A stretch of 64,000 nt of DNA, from positions 2,471,001 to 2,535,000 of the forward strand of contig NZ_CP151951.1 in NCBI RefSeq assembly GCF_038592985.1, written 5' to 3'. Below, in pieces: positions 29,111 to 37,574 of the stretch; within the stretch, counting starts at the first letter, position 1, and the number at the start of each line of letters is the position of its first letter. The notes beneath the pieces were generated by a model. The model searched no databases. It was not told the origin of the DNA and saw nothing but the letters and a program-made list of their open reading frames with translations. Position numbers and translations under genes: made by a program. Source of the DNA: Paenibacillus sp. FSL R10-2782 (GTDB taxonomy: Bacteria; Bacillota; Bacilli; Paenibacillales; Paenibacillaceae).

Positions 29111-29165
29111 AAGCGGATACTTCGTCTTACTCGAAAGAGCAGGGTGTGAAGTATCCGCTTTTTTG
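29111..29165 (+). terminator. Terminator of the TolC/MacAB operon
   Basis: AAGCGGATACTTC (29111-29123) pairs with GAAGTATCCGCTT (29148-29160), followed immediately by a T-run. It lies 3 nt after the permease stop. Confidence 0.88.
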
Positions 29166-29250
29166 GTGTGGTATAAGTGCTTTAAACGATAAAAAATCAT
29201 CAATAACCGCTTTAATTTTATATATGTGATGTTTTATATGCTTTTAAAGG

Positions 29251-29279
29251 TTGATTTATAATTATATATGACGTATTAT
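29251..29279 (+). promoter_or_regulatory. Putative promoter of ccpN
   Basis: TTGATT (29251-29256) and TATTAT (29274-29279) are spaced by 17 nt, about 30 nt upstream of the AGGAGG of ccpN, in a very AT-rich stretch. Confidence 0.5.
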
Positions 29280-29320
29280 ATTCAATATCAGATAGCAAGG
29301 AAAAAAAAGGAGGGGCGTTC

Positions 29321-29965
29321 ATCATCGACCTTACGGCAAGACAAGTGGAAATTTTAAACATCGTACAAAAGCATGCCCCGATTACCGGTGATCAGATTGC
29401 AGAAATGCTCAATCTCAGCAAGGCGACCATTCGGACCGACCTATCCAAGCTGGGCATTCTGAATTATATAGATGCGAAGCCCAAGGTTGGTTATTTTGTC
29501 GGAAAACGGGGCACGCCGAACCGGGAGGAAAAATTCCGGCTCATGCAAATGAAGGTCGGCGATCTTCACGGAGTTCCAGTCATCGTACGTGAAACAACAA
29601 CGATTCAGGAAGCTGTGGTTGCTCTTTTTCTGGAGAACGTGAGTAACCTGATCGTTACCGATGAAGAAGGGAATCTGGCAGGAGTAGCTTCCCGCAAGGA
29701 TCTGCTCAAGGTTACGTTAGGCAATCCGAATGCGGCGACCATCCCTGTCAGCCTCGTGATGACTCGTCAGGCGAATGTCGTCACTGTTTCCCCGGAAGAC
29801 ACTGTACTGGAGGCAGCGCGCAAAATCATTGCTCGTCAAATTGACAGTCTGCCCGTCGTCGTCCCTTCCAACTCCGACAAACCAGGGGAACACTGGAAAG
29901 TCGTGGGACGCATTACGAAAACAAATATTATCAAAATGTTGCTCGATATGGTAGCAGAGGATTAA
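29321..29965 (+). CDS. ccpN: CcpN-type gluconeogenesis repressor (HTH plus two CBS domains)
   Basis: A helix-turn-helix at the N-terminus (ARQVEILNIVQKHAPITGDQ, then LNLSKATIRTDLSKLG) is followed by two CBS domains (about residues 75-130 and 140-205), the layout of B. subtilis CcpN, which represses gapB and pckA on glucose. The first canonical start, GTG 29345, has no ribosome binding site and would cut into the first helix. A strong AGGAGG at 29309-29314 lies 6 nt before ATC codons at 29321 and 29324 in the same frame, and no ATG/GTG/TTG exists between the upstream stop at 29252 and 29345. I therefore place the start at the ATC, giving about 214 residues; the conservative alternative is 29345 (206 residues). 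Confidence 0.8.
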   Translation: MIDLTARQVEILNIVQKHAPITGDQIAEMLNLSKATIRTDLSKLGILNYIDAKPKVGYFVGKRGTPNREEKFRLMQMKVGDLHGVPVIVRETTTIQEAVVALFLENVSNLIVTDEEGNLAGVASRKDLLKVTLGNPNAATIPVSLVMTRQANVVTVSPEDTVLEAARKIIARQIDSLPVVVPSNSDKPGEHWKVVGRITKTNIIKMLLDMVAED

Positions 29966-29978
29966 TGGGAGGAATCGA

Positions 29979-30782
29979 ATGGTTCAGGCGCGTAGTCATT
30001 TTATAGCGATCTGTTCAGACTCGATTGGCGAGACGGCGGAAGCTGTCGTTCAGGCCACTATGCGCCAATTTGAGCTACAGGACACAGAGATCAAGAGATT
30101 TATGAATGTAAGAGATGAAGACGAACTGAGCCGGGTGATGGAAGAGGTGGCTGAGCGTAAAGGTTTTGTAGCCTATACGCTGGTACAGCCGGAATTGAGA
30201 GAAGCGATGAAAGAGGAGGCTGTGCGACTGAATGTGCGGGCTGTCGATATCATGGGCCCGATGATGCAGGCGTTTGCTGACACGTTCCATGATGATCCCA
30301 AGGAAAAGCCCGGTTTGCTGCATCGGATGGACGACAATTACTTTCGCCGTGTGGAAGCCGTGGATTTTGCGGTTCAATATGATGATGGCAAAGATGTGAG
30401 CGCCATCCTCAAAGCAGATATTGTATTGCTAGGCGTATCACGTATTTCCAAAACCCCTTTGTCGATGTTTTTGGCGCATAAAGGTTATAAAACGGTCAAC
30501 ATTCCCGTCGTACCGGAGCTGACACCGCCTGCACAGTTGCAGGATGTACAGCATGGTCGGGTGTTCGGGTTGACGATTCAGCCGGAGCTGCTGTTAAAAA
30601 TACGCAGTGAGCGACTCAAGGTGATGGGATTGCCTAACAATGTGCAATATGCTACATCGACGCGGGTGGAGGAAGAGATTGCGTATGCGCAATCTCTATT
30701 TACGAAATTAGGTTGCCCGATCATTGATGTCACCGATAAAGCGATTGAAGAAACAGCAGGTTTGATTATCAGGATGTTATAG
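29979..30782 (+). CDS. yqfL: YqfL/PpsR-type regulatory kinase-phosphorylase
   Basis: A 267-residue protein of the PEP synthase / pyruvate phosphate dikinase regulatory family. The N-terminus is FIAICSDSIGETAEAVVQA and the nucleotide-binding loop is LLGVSRISKTPLSMFLA. Family members reversibly phosphorylate PpsA or PPDK using ADP. In B. subtilis, YqfL is encoded next to CcpN and modulates its activity. Here it starts 13 nt after ccpN with a GGGAGGA site, the same pairing, so it probably relays metabolic state to CcpN. Confidence 0.9.
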   Translation: MVQARSHFIAICSDSIGETAEAVVQATMRQFELQDTEIKRFMNVRDEDELSRVMEEVAERKGFVAYTLVQPELREAMKEEAVRLNVRAVDIMGPMMQAFADTFHDDPKEKPGLLHRMDDNYFRRVEAVDFAVQYDDGKDVSAILKADIVLLGVSRISKTPLSMFLAHKGYKTVNIPVVPELTPPAQLQDVQHGRVFGLTIQPELLLKIRSERLKVMGLPNNVQYATSTRVEEEIAYAQSLFTKLGCPIIDVTDKAIEETAGLIIRML

Positions 30783-30916
30783 AAGCGTAGCTGCTCAATA
30801 GATAATAGTTGCTGTAGGATACAGGAGTGTTATAGATAAAAAAGGCAGTATAGCTGCCCTATAAAAATGATTTTCCATAGGATAACAATTATGTATAGGA
30901 GAGGTGGAGGGAAGGT

Positions 30917-31894
30917 ATGGAGAGTCAACTGGCATTGGAATTCGTTCGGGTTACAGAGGCGGCAGCGCTGCAATCAGCGCAATGGACAGGACGTGGAGAT
31001 AAGAACAGCGCGGACGAGGCGGCTACCGTAGCCATCCGCACTCATTTTAATGCGGTATCTATGGACGGTACGGTCGTCATTGGCGAAGGAGAAATGGATG
31101 AGGCCCCCATGCTGTATATCGGGGAAAGAGTAGGCAATCGCAGAGGGCCAGCCATAGACATCGCCGTCGACCCGCTGGAGGGAACCGAAACGGTGGCGAA
31201 CGGATTGAACAATGCCCTATCGGTCATTGCTGCTGCCCCCCGTGGAGGTCTGCTCCATGCTCCGGATATGTATATGCAAAAAATGGCTGTAGGCCCGGCA
31301 CTGGCTGGAAAGCTATCGCTGGATGATCCGATTCCGGCTACCCTTTCAAAGGCCGCACGGATACTGGGTAAATCCTTGTCCGAACTTACCGTGTCTATTC
31401 TGGATCGTACACGTCACGCCGGGATTATCAAGCTTCTGCGGGAGAGCGGCGTTCGGATCAAGCTGCTTGGGCATGGAGACGTAATGGGTGCTATTGAAAC
31501 ATGCCTGGATAGCGGTGTTGATCTGCATATCGGCTCCGGTGGAGCGCCTGAAGGTGTGCTGGCTGCTGCTGCGCTGAAATGCATGGGTGGCGAGATTCAA
31601 GGTCGCCTGTTGCCTCATGGTGAAGAAGAGACCGAACGGTGCAACCGTATGGGCATTGCTGATCCTGGGGCTTTATTATCCATGGATGATATGGTCGGAC
31701 GCCAAGGTGTGATGTTTGTGGCTACTGGCGTGACGCCAGGCGAGTGGCTGCAAGGAGTTCGTTCCCTTCCTGGTCATAGAGCAGAAACTCATTCGGTCGT
31801 GATGCACTCGGAAACAAAAACGATTCGCTTCGTGCGCAGTATTCACCACACAACAGACGCTTTGGGTACGCTCGCTGCAGCCGCATCCTCTTAG
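30917..31894 (+). CDS. glpX: Class II fructose-1,6-bisphosphatase
   Basis: This 325-residue protein is a GlpX-type class II FBPase, which converts fructose-1,6-bisphosphate to fructose-6-phosphate in gluconeogenesis. Diagnostic stretches are the metal-binding TVVIGEGEMDEAPMLYIGE and DIAVDPLEGTETVANGLNNA, and HIGSGGAPEGVLAAAALKC in the C-terminal half. ATG 30917 follows GGTGGAGGGAAGGT. It lies 134 nt after yqfL, placing a gluconeogenic enzyme beside two regulators of gluconeogenesis. A perfect terminator follows at 31938. Confidence 0.93.
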   Translation: MESQLALEFVRVTEAAALQSAQWTGRGDKNSADEAATVAIRTHFNAVSMDGTVVIGEGEMDEAPMLYIGERVGNRRGPAIDIAVDPLEGTETVANGLNNALSVIAAAPRGGLLHAPDMYMQKMAVGPALAGKLSLDDPIPATLSKAARILGKSLSELTVSILDRTRHAGIIKLLRESGVRIKLLGHGDVMGAIETCLDSGVDLHIGSGGAPEGVLAAAALKCMGGEIQGRLLPHGEEETERCNRMGIADPGALLSMDDMVGRQGVMFVATGVTPGEWLQGVRSLPGHRAETHSVVMHSETKTIRFVRSIHHTTDALGTLAAAASS

Positions 31895-31937
31895 GTCTCC
31901 ACAGCTAACTCAAAGACCAGGTCATAATACAGCATGA

Positions 31938-31975
31938 AAACAGCAAGTCTCTTACCCTATGGAGACTTGCTGTTT
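31938..31975 (+). terminator. Terminator after glpX
   Basis: AAACAGCAAGTCTC pairs perfectly over 14 bp with GAGACTTGCTGTTT around a 10-nt loop, 44 nt after the glpX stop. The T content after the stem is modest. Confidence 0.75.
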
Positions 31976-32703
31976 GGTGTTTCCTGTTCGTTTACCGATT
32001 GCAGAAGGGGCATAACCAAAGATATAAATTCCTGAAAATCGGCACTTTTGAAGGAAGATAAAAACGTTTCTATAAAAGTTTGAAAAGAAAATTCATAGCT
32101 TTGAGGGAGAAAAATTCAATCTGAACTAAAATTTTTAGACAGAGAGTCAAAAAAAAATCGTGAAAATTAGTTCTATAGGACTATAAAATGACGTGATTTA
32201 TTGAAAAATTAAAGAGTTATTAATTTTGATGGATGTGAGCTTGAAGAAATTTAATCCCATAAAACAGGAGGTCGAAGGCTATTGCGGAAAAAGGCGGAAT
32301 TTGTCGGATAATATCAGGTTGAATTTGTTACATTTATGTTAATGGCATGTAAAGGTATAATCATTGTAGTACAAGGCTTTTTAGCTTTATTGCAAATCGT
32401 CATCATTTTGATTTTACAAAATTCCTGAAAATCTGAAAGCTCGTTTTGAATCCAGTTAATAGATCATTATCAGCAGGAAATTAATAAATAAAGTGAGATT
32501 TTTGCTTTTAAAGACTGGAAATAAATATCATAATATGGGTTTTATTTTATTTTTATGAATTCTATCAATTTAGAACTTTTGTCCCATGTCAAGCGGTTTT
32601 AAAGTTTGTATATTTAAAAACAGATAGAAAGTGTTGGAAGAAAAAAAGAGATATAAGGATTTATTGTAAAATTATGAACTGCATAGAGGATGGAGGAATT
32701 CAT
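31976..32703. other. AT-rich, gene-free region upstream of the lipopeptide locus
   Basis: About 730 nt without a credible ORF, strongly AT-rich from roughly 32030 onward, lie between the glpX terminator and triA. One TATAAT box at 32356-32361 lacks a good -35 partner. This is the likely site of the promoter and regulatory input (for example AbrB- or Spo0A-type control, as for other Bacillales antibiotics), but no specific operator could be assigned. Confidence 0.5.
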
Positions 32704-33528
32704 ATGACGACTCGGTCACAATCTTGGTTTGCGAAAGCAGCGGTTCATCCGGCTGAGAAGCTCCAGCTATTTTGCTTCCCTTATGCCGGTGGTGGCGCTT
32801 CTATATTTAGTTCCTGGAAGTCTAGACTTGCGCCTGACATTACGGTGTTGCCTGTACAACTTCCAGGGCGTGAAAGCCGTTCAACTGAGGCCCCAATGGA
32901 TACTATTCAGGACATCGTGCACTCGCTACTTCCTGCTATGGCTCCATACGTACATAAGCCGTTTGCTTTCTTTGGACACAGTATGGGAGCGCTGATTGCT
33001 TTTGAAACAGCACGGCAATTGTATAGCAAAACCGGAAAACTGCCTGTCCACATCATCGTATCCGGTAAATCCGCACCACATCGTCCGTATTCAAAAAAAC
33101 AACTCCATGATTTAGCAGACCAACCATTCACCGATGAGCTTCGCTTGATGCAGGGAACACCCGAAGAAGTACTGCAAAATGCAGAGTTAATGCAAATTAT
33201 TATGCCCCGTCTGCGCGCGGATTTTAAGGTGTGCGAAACGTATGTGTATCAGCCAGGAAGCCCCTTGGCCTGTCCAATGACCATCTTGGGTGGCATGAAG
33301 GATCATGAGGTGAGCACTGAGTCACTTCATGCCTGGCAGCAGCACACCACATCGCCCATTGATGTGCGAATGTTCGAAGGCAATCACTTTTTTATTCATG
33401 AACAAGAGCAAGAAGTTCTAAGCGCAGTCGTGAATATTTTGTCCGCATCCTTAGCCCTGAACCACGCTGCCGCAGCTCATGCATCCTACAGCACCAATAC
33501 CCTACAACCACGATTCAGACAGAGTTAA
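32704..33528 (+). CDS. triA: Type II (external) thioesterase of the lipopeptide cluster
   Basis: A 274-residue alpha/beta-hydrolase with the nucleophile elbow GHSMG (Ser93) and a C-terminal catalytic His in GNHFFIHE. The sequence (LFCFPYAGGGASIFSSW and VLPVQLPGRESR near the start) is that of the stand-alone thioesterases (SrfAD, GrsT) that clear misprimed or stalled carrier-protein thioesters in NRPS clusters. ATG 32704 follows GGAGGA with 7 nt spacing. The tridecaptin cluster, as I recall it, begins with such a thioesterase named triA, and this gene leads the same order here. The C-terminal tail after about residue 250 is low-complexity (Ala/His/Ser). Confidence 0.85.
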   Translation: MTTRSQSWFAKAAVHPAEKLQLFCFPYAGGGASIFSSWKSRLAPDITVLPVQLPGRESRSTEAPMDTIQDIVHSLLPAMAPYVHKPFAFFGHSMGALIAFETARQLYSKTGKLPVHIIVSGKSAPHRPYSKKQLHDLADQPFTDELRLMQGTPEEVLQNAELMQIIMPRLRADFKVCETYVYQPGSPLACPMTILGGMKDHEVSTESLHAWQQHTTSPIDVRMFEGNHFFIHEQEQEVLSAVVNILSASLALNHAAAAHASYSTNTLQPRFRQS

Positions 33529-33773
33529 AAGTCCCACACATCATGATACACCACGCGATACACAACGTTATTAACAACTCGGCAACTACTCAACTATCAA
33601 CCCACCACCATGATGCAATTCCCAGAATAATTCAATAATGATTACATTCCATGTAAATTCTCATACGTCCAGAGCCAGAGCCAATCCCACCATGTCCAAT
33701 GCAGCTTCAGGATTTTGCAAAATCCTCACTAAAAAAGTTCGCACTGCGAAAGTGTGAGCAACGAAAAAGAGGG

Positions 33774-35684
33774 ATGTCCTTGTTTCGATCGAATTCTGCT
33801 TTTCGAAGACTCGCGCGTTATGTAAGACCGTACAATCTATGGGTTTTCATAACAGTGATCGCCTCCTTATGTTTGGCAGCCATAGATATTATTTTGGGTA
33901 AAGCCATTGAACAAATGGTAGAGGGGACCTTCTCCTCCACCCAGAACATGATCTATCTAGTTGTTGGTATGACGCTAATTGGAATGCCCTGTAAGTTTGT
34001 GATGAGGTACGCTTCGGCGCGATTTAGCGTTAGCGCACTGCGCGATTTGAGAGGTGACCTCGTACATAAGTTTTGCGATTTACCAGTTTCCAGAGTGGAG
34101 AGGAAGTTCACTGGAGATTTGGTATCCCGGCTTACGAACAATACGGCGAAGTTACAGAATTTTTTTATCGAGCATTTTGCCAACCTGTTTTACTTACCGC
34201 TTGTGTTTACGGCATCACTAACGTTGCTTTTAATGACAAGCTGGAAGCTAATCTTGGCCAGTCTTGCGCTTATGCCTTTAGGAATGATCGTAACAACATT
34301 GATGAGCAGGCGGATTGAAAAATATTCCGAGCAGCTTCAGGAGAAAATGGCTCATTTGAACGCGGTCGGTCAGGATGCAATTGGAGGAATTCCTATCGTC
34401 AAGGCATTCAATATGCAGGCTGTGCTACTGAAGAAGTATATGGTGATGATGGAGGAGGTCGTCAGGCGCGGCCTGGGGCTGGAAAAGCGCTATGCTTCTA
34501 TTACTCCGGTAGGTGTGATGATGCTGGCAACACCGATTATTTTGGTCATTGCGTATGGAGGATACCTGATTCAACAAGGCGAGCTGAATGCTGGAGGCAT
34601 TGTCCTATTTTTATATCTGATTTCGTTCATATTGCAGCCTGTTTCCATGCTGCCGACGATTATCTCGCAAATGAAGGAAGCGGGGGGAGCTGCGAAGCAT
34701 TTGTTTGAGGTATTGGATTGGCCGGATGAACGTCAAGGTGGTGATATCACCTCACTCGGTGATGACCGAGGGGATAAGGGCCTACGTTTTGAGGACGATG
34801 CAGAAAGGAAAGCCAACCAAGCTAGTCAAGCAAGTAAAAGCGAGATAGACGGAGCAGAAGGTGATGATGACGCTGCTGTAGTCAGGCTTGAGCATTTGAC
34901 CTTTGGCTACGACGAAGGGAACACGGTGCTCAAGGATATCAGCTTTCAGGTAGGACAAGGAGAAACGGTAGCGATTGTCGGCGGTAGCGGTGGCGGCAAA
35001 AGCACGATTTTTAAGCTGCTTTGCGGATTTAATGAACCGGGAGAGCATGCTGGAACGGTTCAACTATTTGGAAAGAGTTTGACAGATTGGAATTTAACAA
35101 GCCTGCGCAGCCATATTTCGATGGTATCTCAGGAGCCTTCGCTTTTTCCGGCCACGATTGCAGAAAATATCGGATATGGACGTTTGGAGGCGACCCGTGA
35201 AGAGATTGTCGAGGCGGCGAAGGCGGCGCATGCGCATGATTTTATTGTTCAGCTTCCCGAGGGCTATGAGACCCTTTTGAGCGAGAGGGGAGGAGGATTG
35301 TCCGGTGGACAAAAGCAGCGTATTTCCATAGCAAGAGCATTGTTGAAAAATGCTCCGCTGCTTCTACTGGATGAGCCAACTTCAGCGCTTGATAGCCAGT
35401 CGGAGGCTCAGGTACAGATCGCGATGAGTGCAGCCATGCATAATCGGACGGTACTGGTGATTGCTCATCGATTGTCAACCGTGCGTCAGGCGAACCGGAT
35501 TATTGTACTTGATCAGGGGAGCATTGTGGAATCGGGTACGCATGAGGAATTACTGGGTCGCGACGGTGAATATCGAAAGCTGTATTTGCAAAATTTCGAA
35601 GAAGAACCGCATACGATGGAAAACGGCAATTTGATGCCAGAGGAAAGGAGTGAGAAACGTGACCTTCAAGCAGGGGTTTTATGA
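33774..35684 (+). CDS. triB: ABC half-transporter, exporter type (first of pair)
   Basis: This 636-residue protein has an N-terminal six-helix ABC_membrane domain (about 15-305) and a C-terminal ATPase with Walker A GGSGGGKST (Lys409), LSGGQKQRIS and LLLLDEPTSALD. It probably pairs with the next protein to export the lipopeptide or give self-protection. Between the two domains lies an unusually long, acidic, low-complexity insert (GGDITSLGDDRGDKGLRFED to AEGDDDAAVV, about residues 322-370). ATG 33774 is directly after GAGGG; TTG 33780, in frame and better spaced, may be the true start. It lies 245 nt after triA in a gap with no clear terminator. Confidence 0.85.
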   Translation: MSLFRSNSAFRRLARYVRPYNLWVFITVIASLCLAAIDIILGKAIEQMVEGTFSSTQNMIYLVVGMTLIGMPCKFVMRYASARFSVSALRDLRGDLVHKFCDLPVSRVERKFTGDLVSRLTNNTAKLQNFFIEHFANLFYLPLVFTASLTLLLMTSWKLILASLALMPLGMIVTTLMSRRIEKYSEQLQEKMAHLNAVGQDAIGGIPIVKAFNMQAVLLKKYMVMMEEVVRRGLGLEKRYASITPVGVMMLATPIILVIAYGGYLIQQGELNAGGIVLFLYLISFILQPVSMLPTIISQMKEAGGAAKHLFEVLDWPDERQGGDITSLGDDRGDKGLRFEDDAERKANQASQASKSEIDGAEGDDDAAVVRLEHLTFGYDEGNTVLKDISFQVGQGETVAIVGGSGGGKSTIFKLLCGFNEPGEHAGTVQLFGKSLTDWNLTSLRSHISMVSQEPSLFPATIAENIGYGRLEATREEIVEAAKAAHAHDFIVQLPEGYETLLSERGGGLSGGQKQRISIARALLKNAPLLLLDEPTSALDSQSEAQVQIAMSAAMHNRTVLVIAHRLSTVRQANRIIVLDQGSIVESGTHEELLGRDGEYRKLYLQNFEEEPHTMENGNLMPEERSEKRDLQAGVL

Positions 35685-37524
35685 GTTTAAGCAGTTGCTG
35701 TCCCTGATGAAGCCGTACCGAAAATGGTATTTTATCGGGTTGGTTGGCAACAGTCTGACCAATGCGAGCATCACGATTTTACTTTCCTTTGTGGTGCATT
35801 ATTTGCTGAATTTTGCGGTTGATGGGAAAGTACAGGGGCTTTACCAGGCAGTTTATTTGGTCAGCGGTACATTTTTGGCACTAAGTCTTATTTCTCCGCT
35901 GTGCAGCTACATGTATAAGCGATGTGTGAGGCTGGCGATTGCCAATGTACGGGTAAGACTATTCGGGCATATTGTCAAGCTATCCTATGAAAAGGCAGAA
36001 AAACGCCATTCAGGTGATCTTGTATCCCGCATGACAAACGATGTGCAGACGTTGGAGCAGGCCTACACTGTTCATATTCGCTCGATTATACTGGAAGTTT
36101 CGCTTTTCTTTGGCTCGTTAGTCATTATGATGGTGCTGGATTGGCGATTTGGGATTATGGCGGTTTTACTTGGACTGGCCTCAGCTTGGGTAAATTCTCA
36201 TTACGCGAATAAGATGCGACAGACGAGTGATGAGTTACAGGGACGGATGAGCAGGTTCACGGAACGGTTAAGTGATTTGCTGTCCGGCTTGCAGACGGTG
36301 AAGCTGTTTGGATTGCGGACAAAGGTAGGCGGACTTTGTAACGATGCAAGCGAGGACATTAACCGTATCAGCATACGGCAGGGACGCCATATGGGCTTGC
36401 AGGATATGTATAATTTTGTAATTGAATTCATTACGTTGGGTGGTGTGCTTGTCGCTGGACTGATTCTGGTTTCACAGAAGCAGATGGAGCTGGGAGTACT
36501 GGGGCAGATTGTGCAACTGCAAGGCGGCATTTCCGCGGTGTTTTTGCAGCTGGGGGCGGCTGTATCGTTGTTACAAAACTCTTTGGCGGGCTTGGCGCGT
36601 ATCCGCGAAATTCTGGATGAGTCGAAGGAAGAGGAGCATTTTCCAGCGTCGAAACAGAAGGAACTGCGGGCTGGGCTGATCGACCCGGAGGCAGCAGTTT
36701 TATCGGCTCGTGAACCTAGCGGATCTCATAGTGATGTCGAAACTGTGAGTTTAGGCCAAGCCATTGAACAAGTTCCGGCTGCGTTGGAGCTGCACGACAT
36801 CACCTTTGGTTATCAACCGGACCGTCCAACGCTGCAAAGGCTGAACCTGATCGTACCGGAAGGGCAGGTCACTGCGCTCGTCGGCCCAAGTGGTGGTGGA
36901 AAAAGCACAGTCATGAAGCTGTTGCTAGGCTTTTATCCGCCGGATGAGGGTGTGCTGCGGGTCCGTGGTCGTTCGGCAGGAGAGCTTCGGTTAGATGAGG
37001 TCAGGGATTTGATGGCCTATGTACCACAGGAGGCTACGTTGTTCCACGGTACAGTAGCGGATAATATCCGCTTTGGCTCACCGGATGCCACGGATGAGGA
37101 AGTAGAGGCTGCGGCCAAAACAGCCTATGCGAGCGGCTTCATAGCCGAGCTGCCAGAGGGCTACGACACGATTGTCGGTGAACGCGGAGCCAACTTATCC
37201 GGTGGTCAAAGACAGCGGCTCGCGATTGCTCGCGCTTTGCTCAAAAACGCACCGATTTTGCTGCTGGATGAAGCGACCTCGGCTCTGGATGCTGAATCGG
37301 AATATGAAGTCCAGCAGGGCTTAAATGAGCTGATGAAGGATCGTACAACATTAGTCATTGCCCATCGATTGTCTACGATTGAGCGGGCGGATACGATCTG
37401 TGTTCTTGCCGAAGGCGAGCTGAAAGAACAGGGTACTCATGACCAACTCCTTGCCAAGGATGGTCATTATGCGAAGCTGTATGAGCTTCAGTTTCGAAAG
37501 CATCCCGAGGAACAAACCGCATAA
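35659..37524 (+). CDS. triC: ABC half-transporter, exporter type (second of pair)
   Basis: A 621-residue half-transporter with a six-helix domain followed by an ATPase with Walker A GPSGGGKST, LSGGQRQRLA and ILLLDEATSALD. It overlaps the end of the first transporter gene by 26 nt, so the two are coupled and likely form a heterodimer. GTG codons occur at 35650 and 35659. AAAGGAG at 35644-35650 overlaps the first, so 35659 is chosen. As in its partner, a long polar linker (about residues 333-374) joins the two domains. The NRPS gene begins 50 nt after its stop. Confidence 0.87.
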   Translation: MTFKQGFYEFKQLLSLMKPYRKWYFIGLVGNSLTNASITILLSFVVHYLLNFAVDGKVQGLYQAVYLVSGTFLALSLISPLCSYMYKRCVRLAIANVRVRLFGHIVKLSYEKAEKRHSGDLVSRMTNDVQTLEQAYTVHIRSIILEVSLFFGSLVIMMVLDWRFGIMAVLLGLASAWVNSHYANKMRQTSDELQGRMSRFTERLSDLLSGLQTVKLFGLRTKVGGLCNDASEDINRISIRQGRHMGLQDMYNFVIEFITLGGVLVAGLILVSQKQMELGVLGQIVQLQGGISAVFLQLGAAVSLLQNSLAGLARIREILDESKEEEHFPASKQKELRAGLIDPEAAVLSAREPSGSHSDVETVSLGQAIEQVPAALELHDITFGYQPDRPTLQRLNLIVPEGQVTALVGPSGGGKSTVMKLLLGFYPPDEGVLRVRGRSAGELRLDEVRDLMAYVPQEATLFHGTVADNIRFGSPDATDEEVEAAAKTAYASGFIAELPEGYDTIVGERGANLSGGQRQRLAIARALLKNAPILLLDEATSALDAESEYEVQQGLNELMKDRTTLVIAHRLSTIERADTICVLAEGELKEQGTHDQLLAKDGHYAKLYELQFRKHPEEQTA

Positions 37525-37574
37525 ATATGCGAGGTTTCTTTTTAACAATATCTATTTTGCGAGGAGAGAGACAT

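Noticed and set aside
29221..29245. CcpN self-binding site (TATGTGATGTT) upstream of ccpN.
   Set aside because: Two mismatches to the known CcpN box in a very AT-rich stretch; could be chance.
30840..30860. Small hairpin GGCAG/CTGCC between yqfL and glpX as a terminator.
   Set aside because: Only a 5-bp stem with no T-run; too weak to call.
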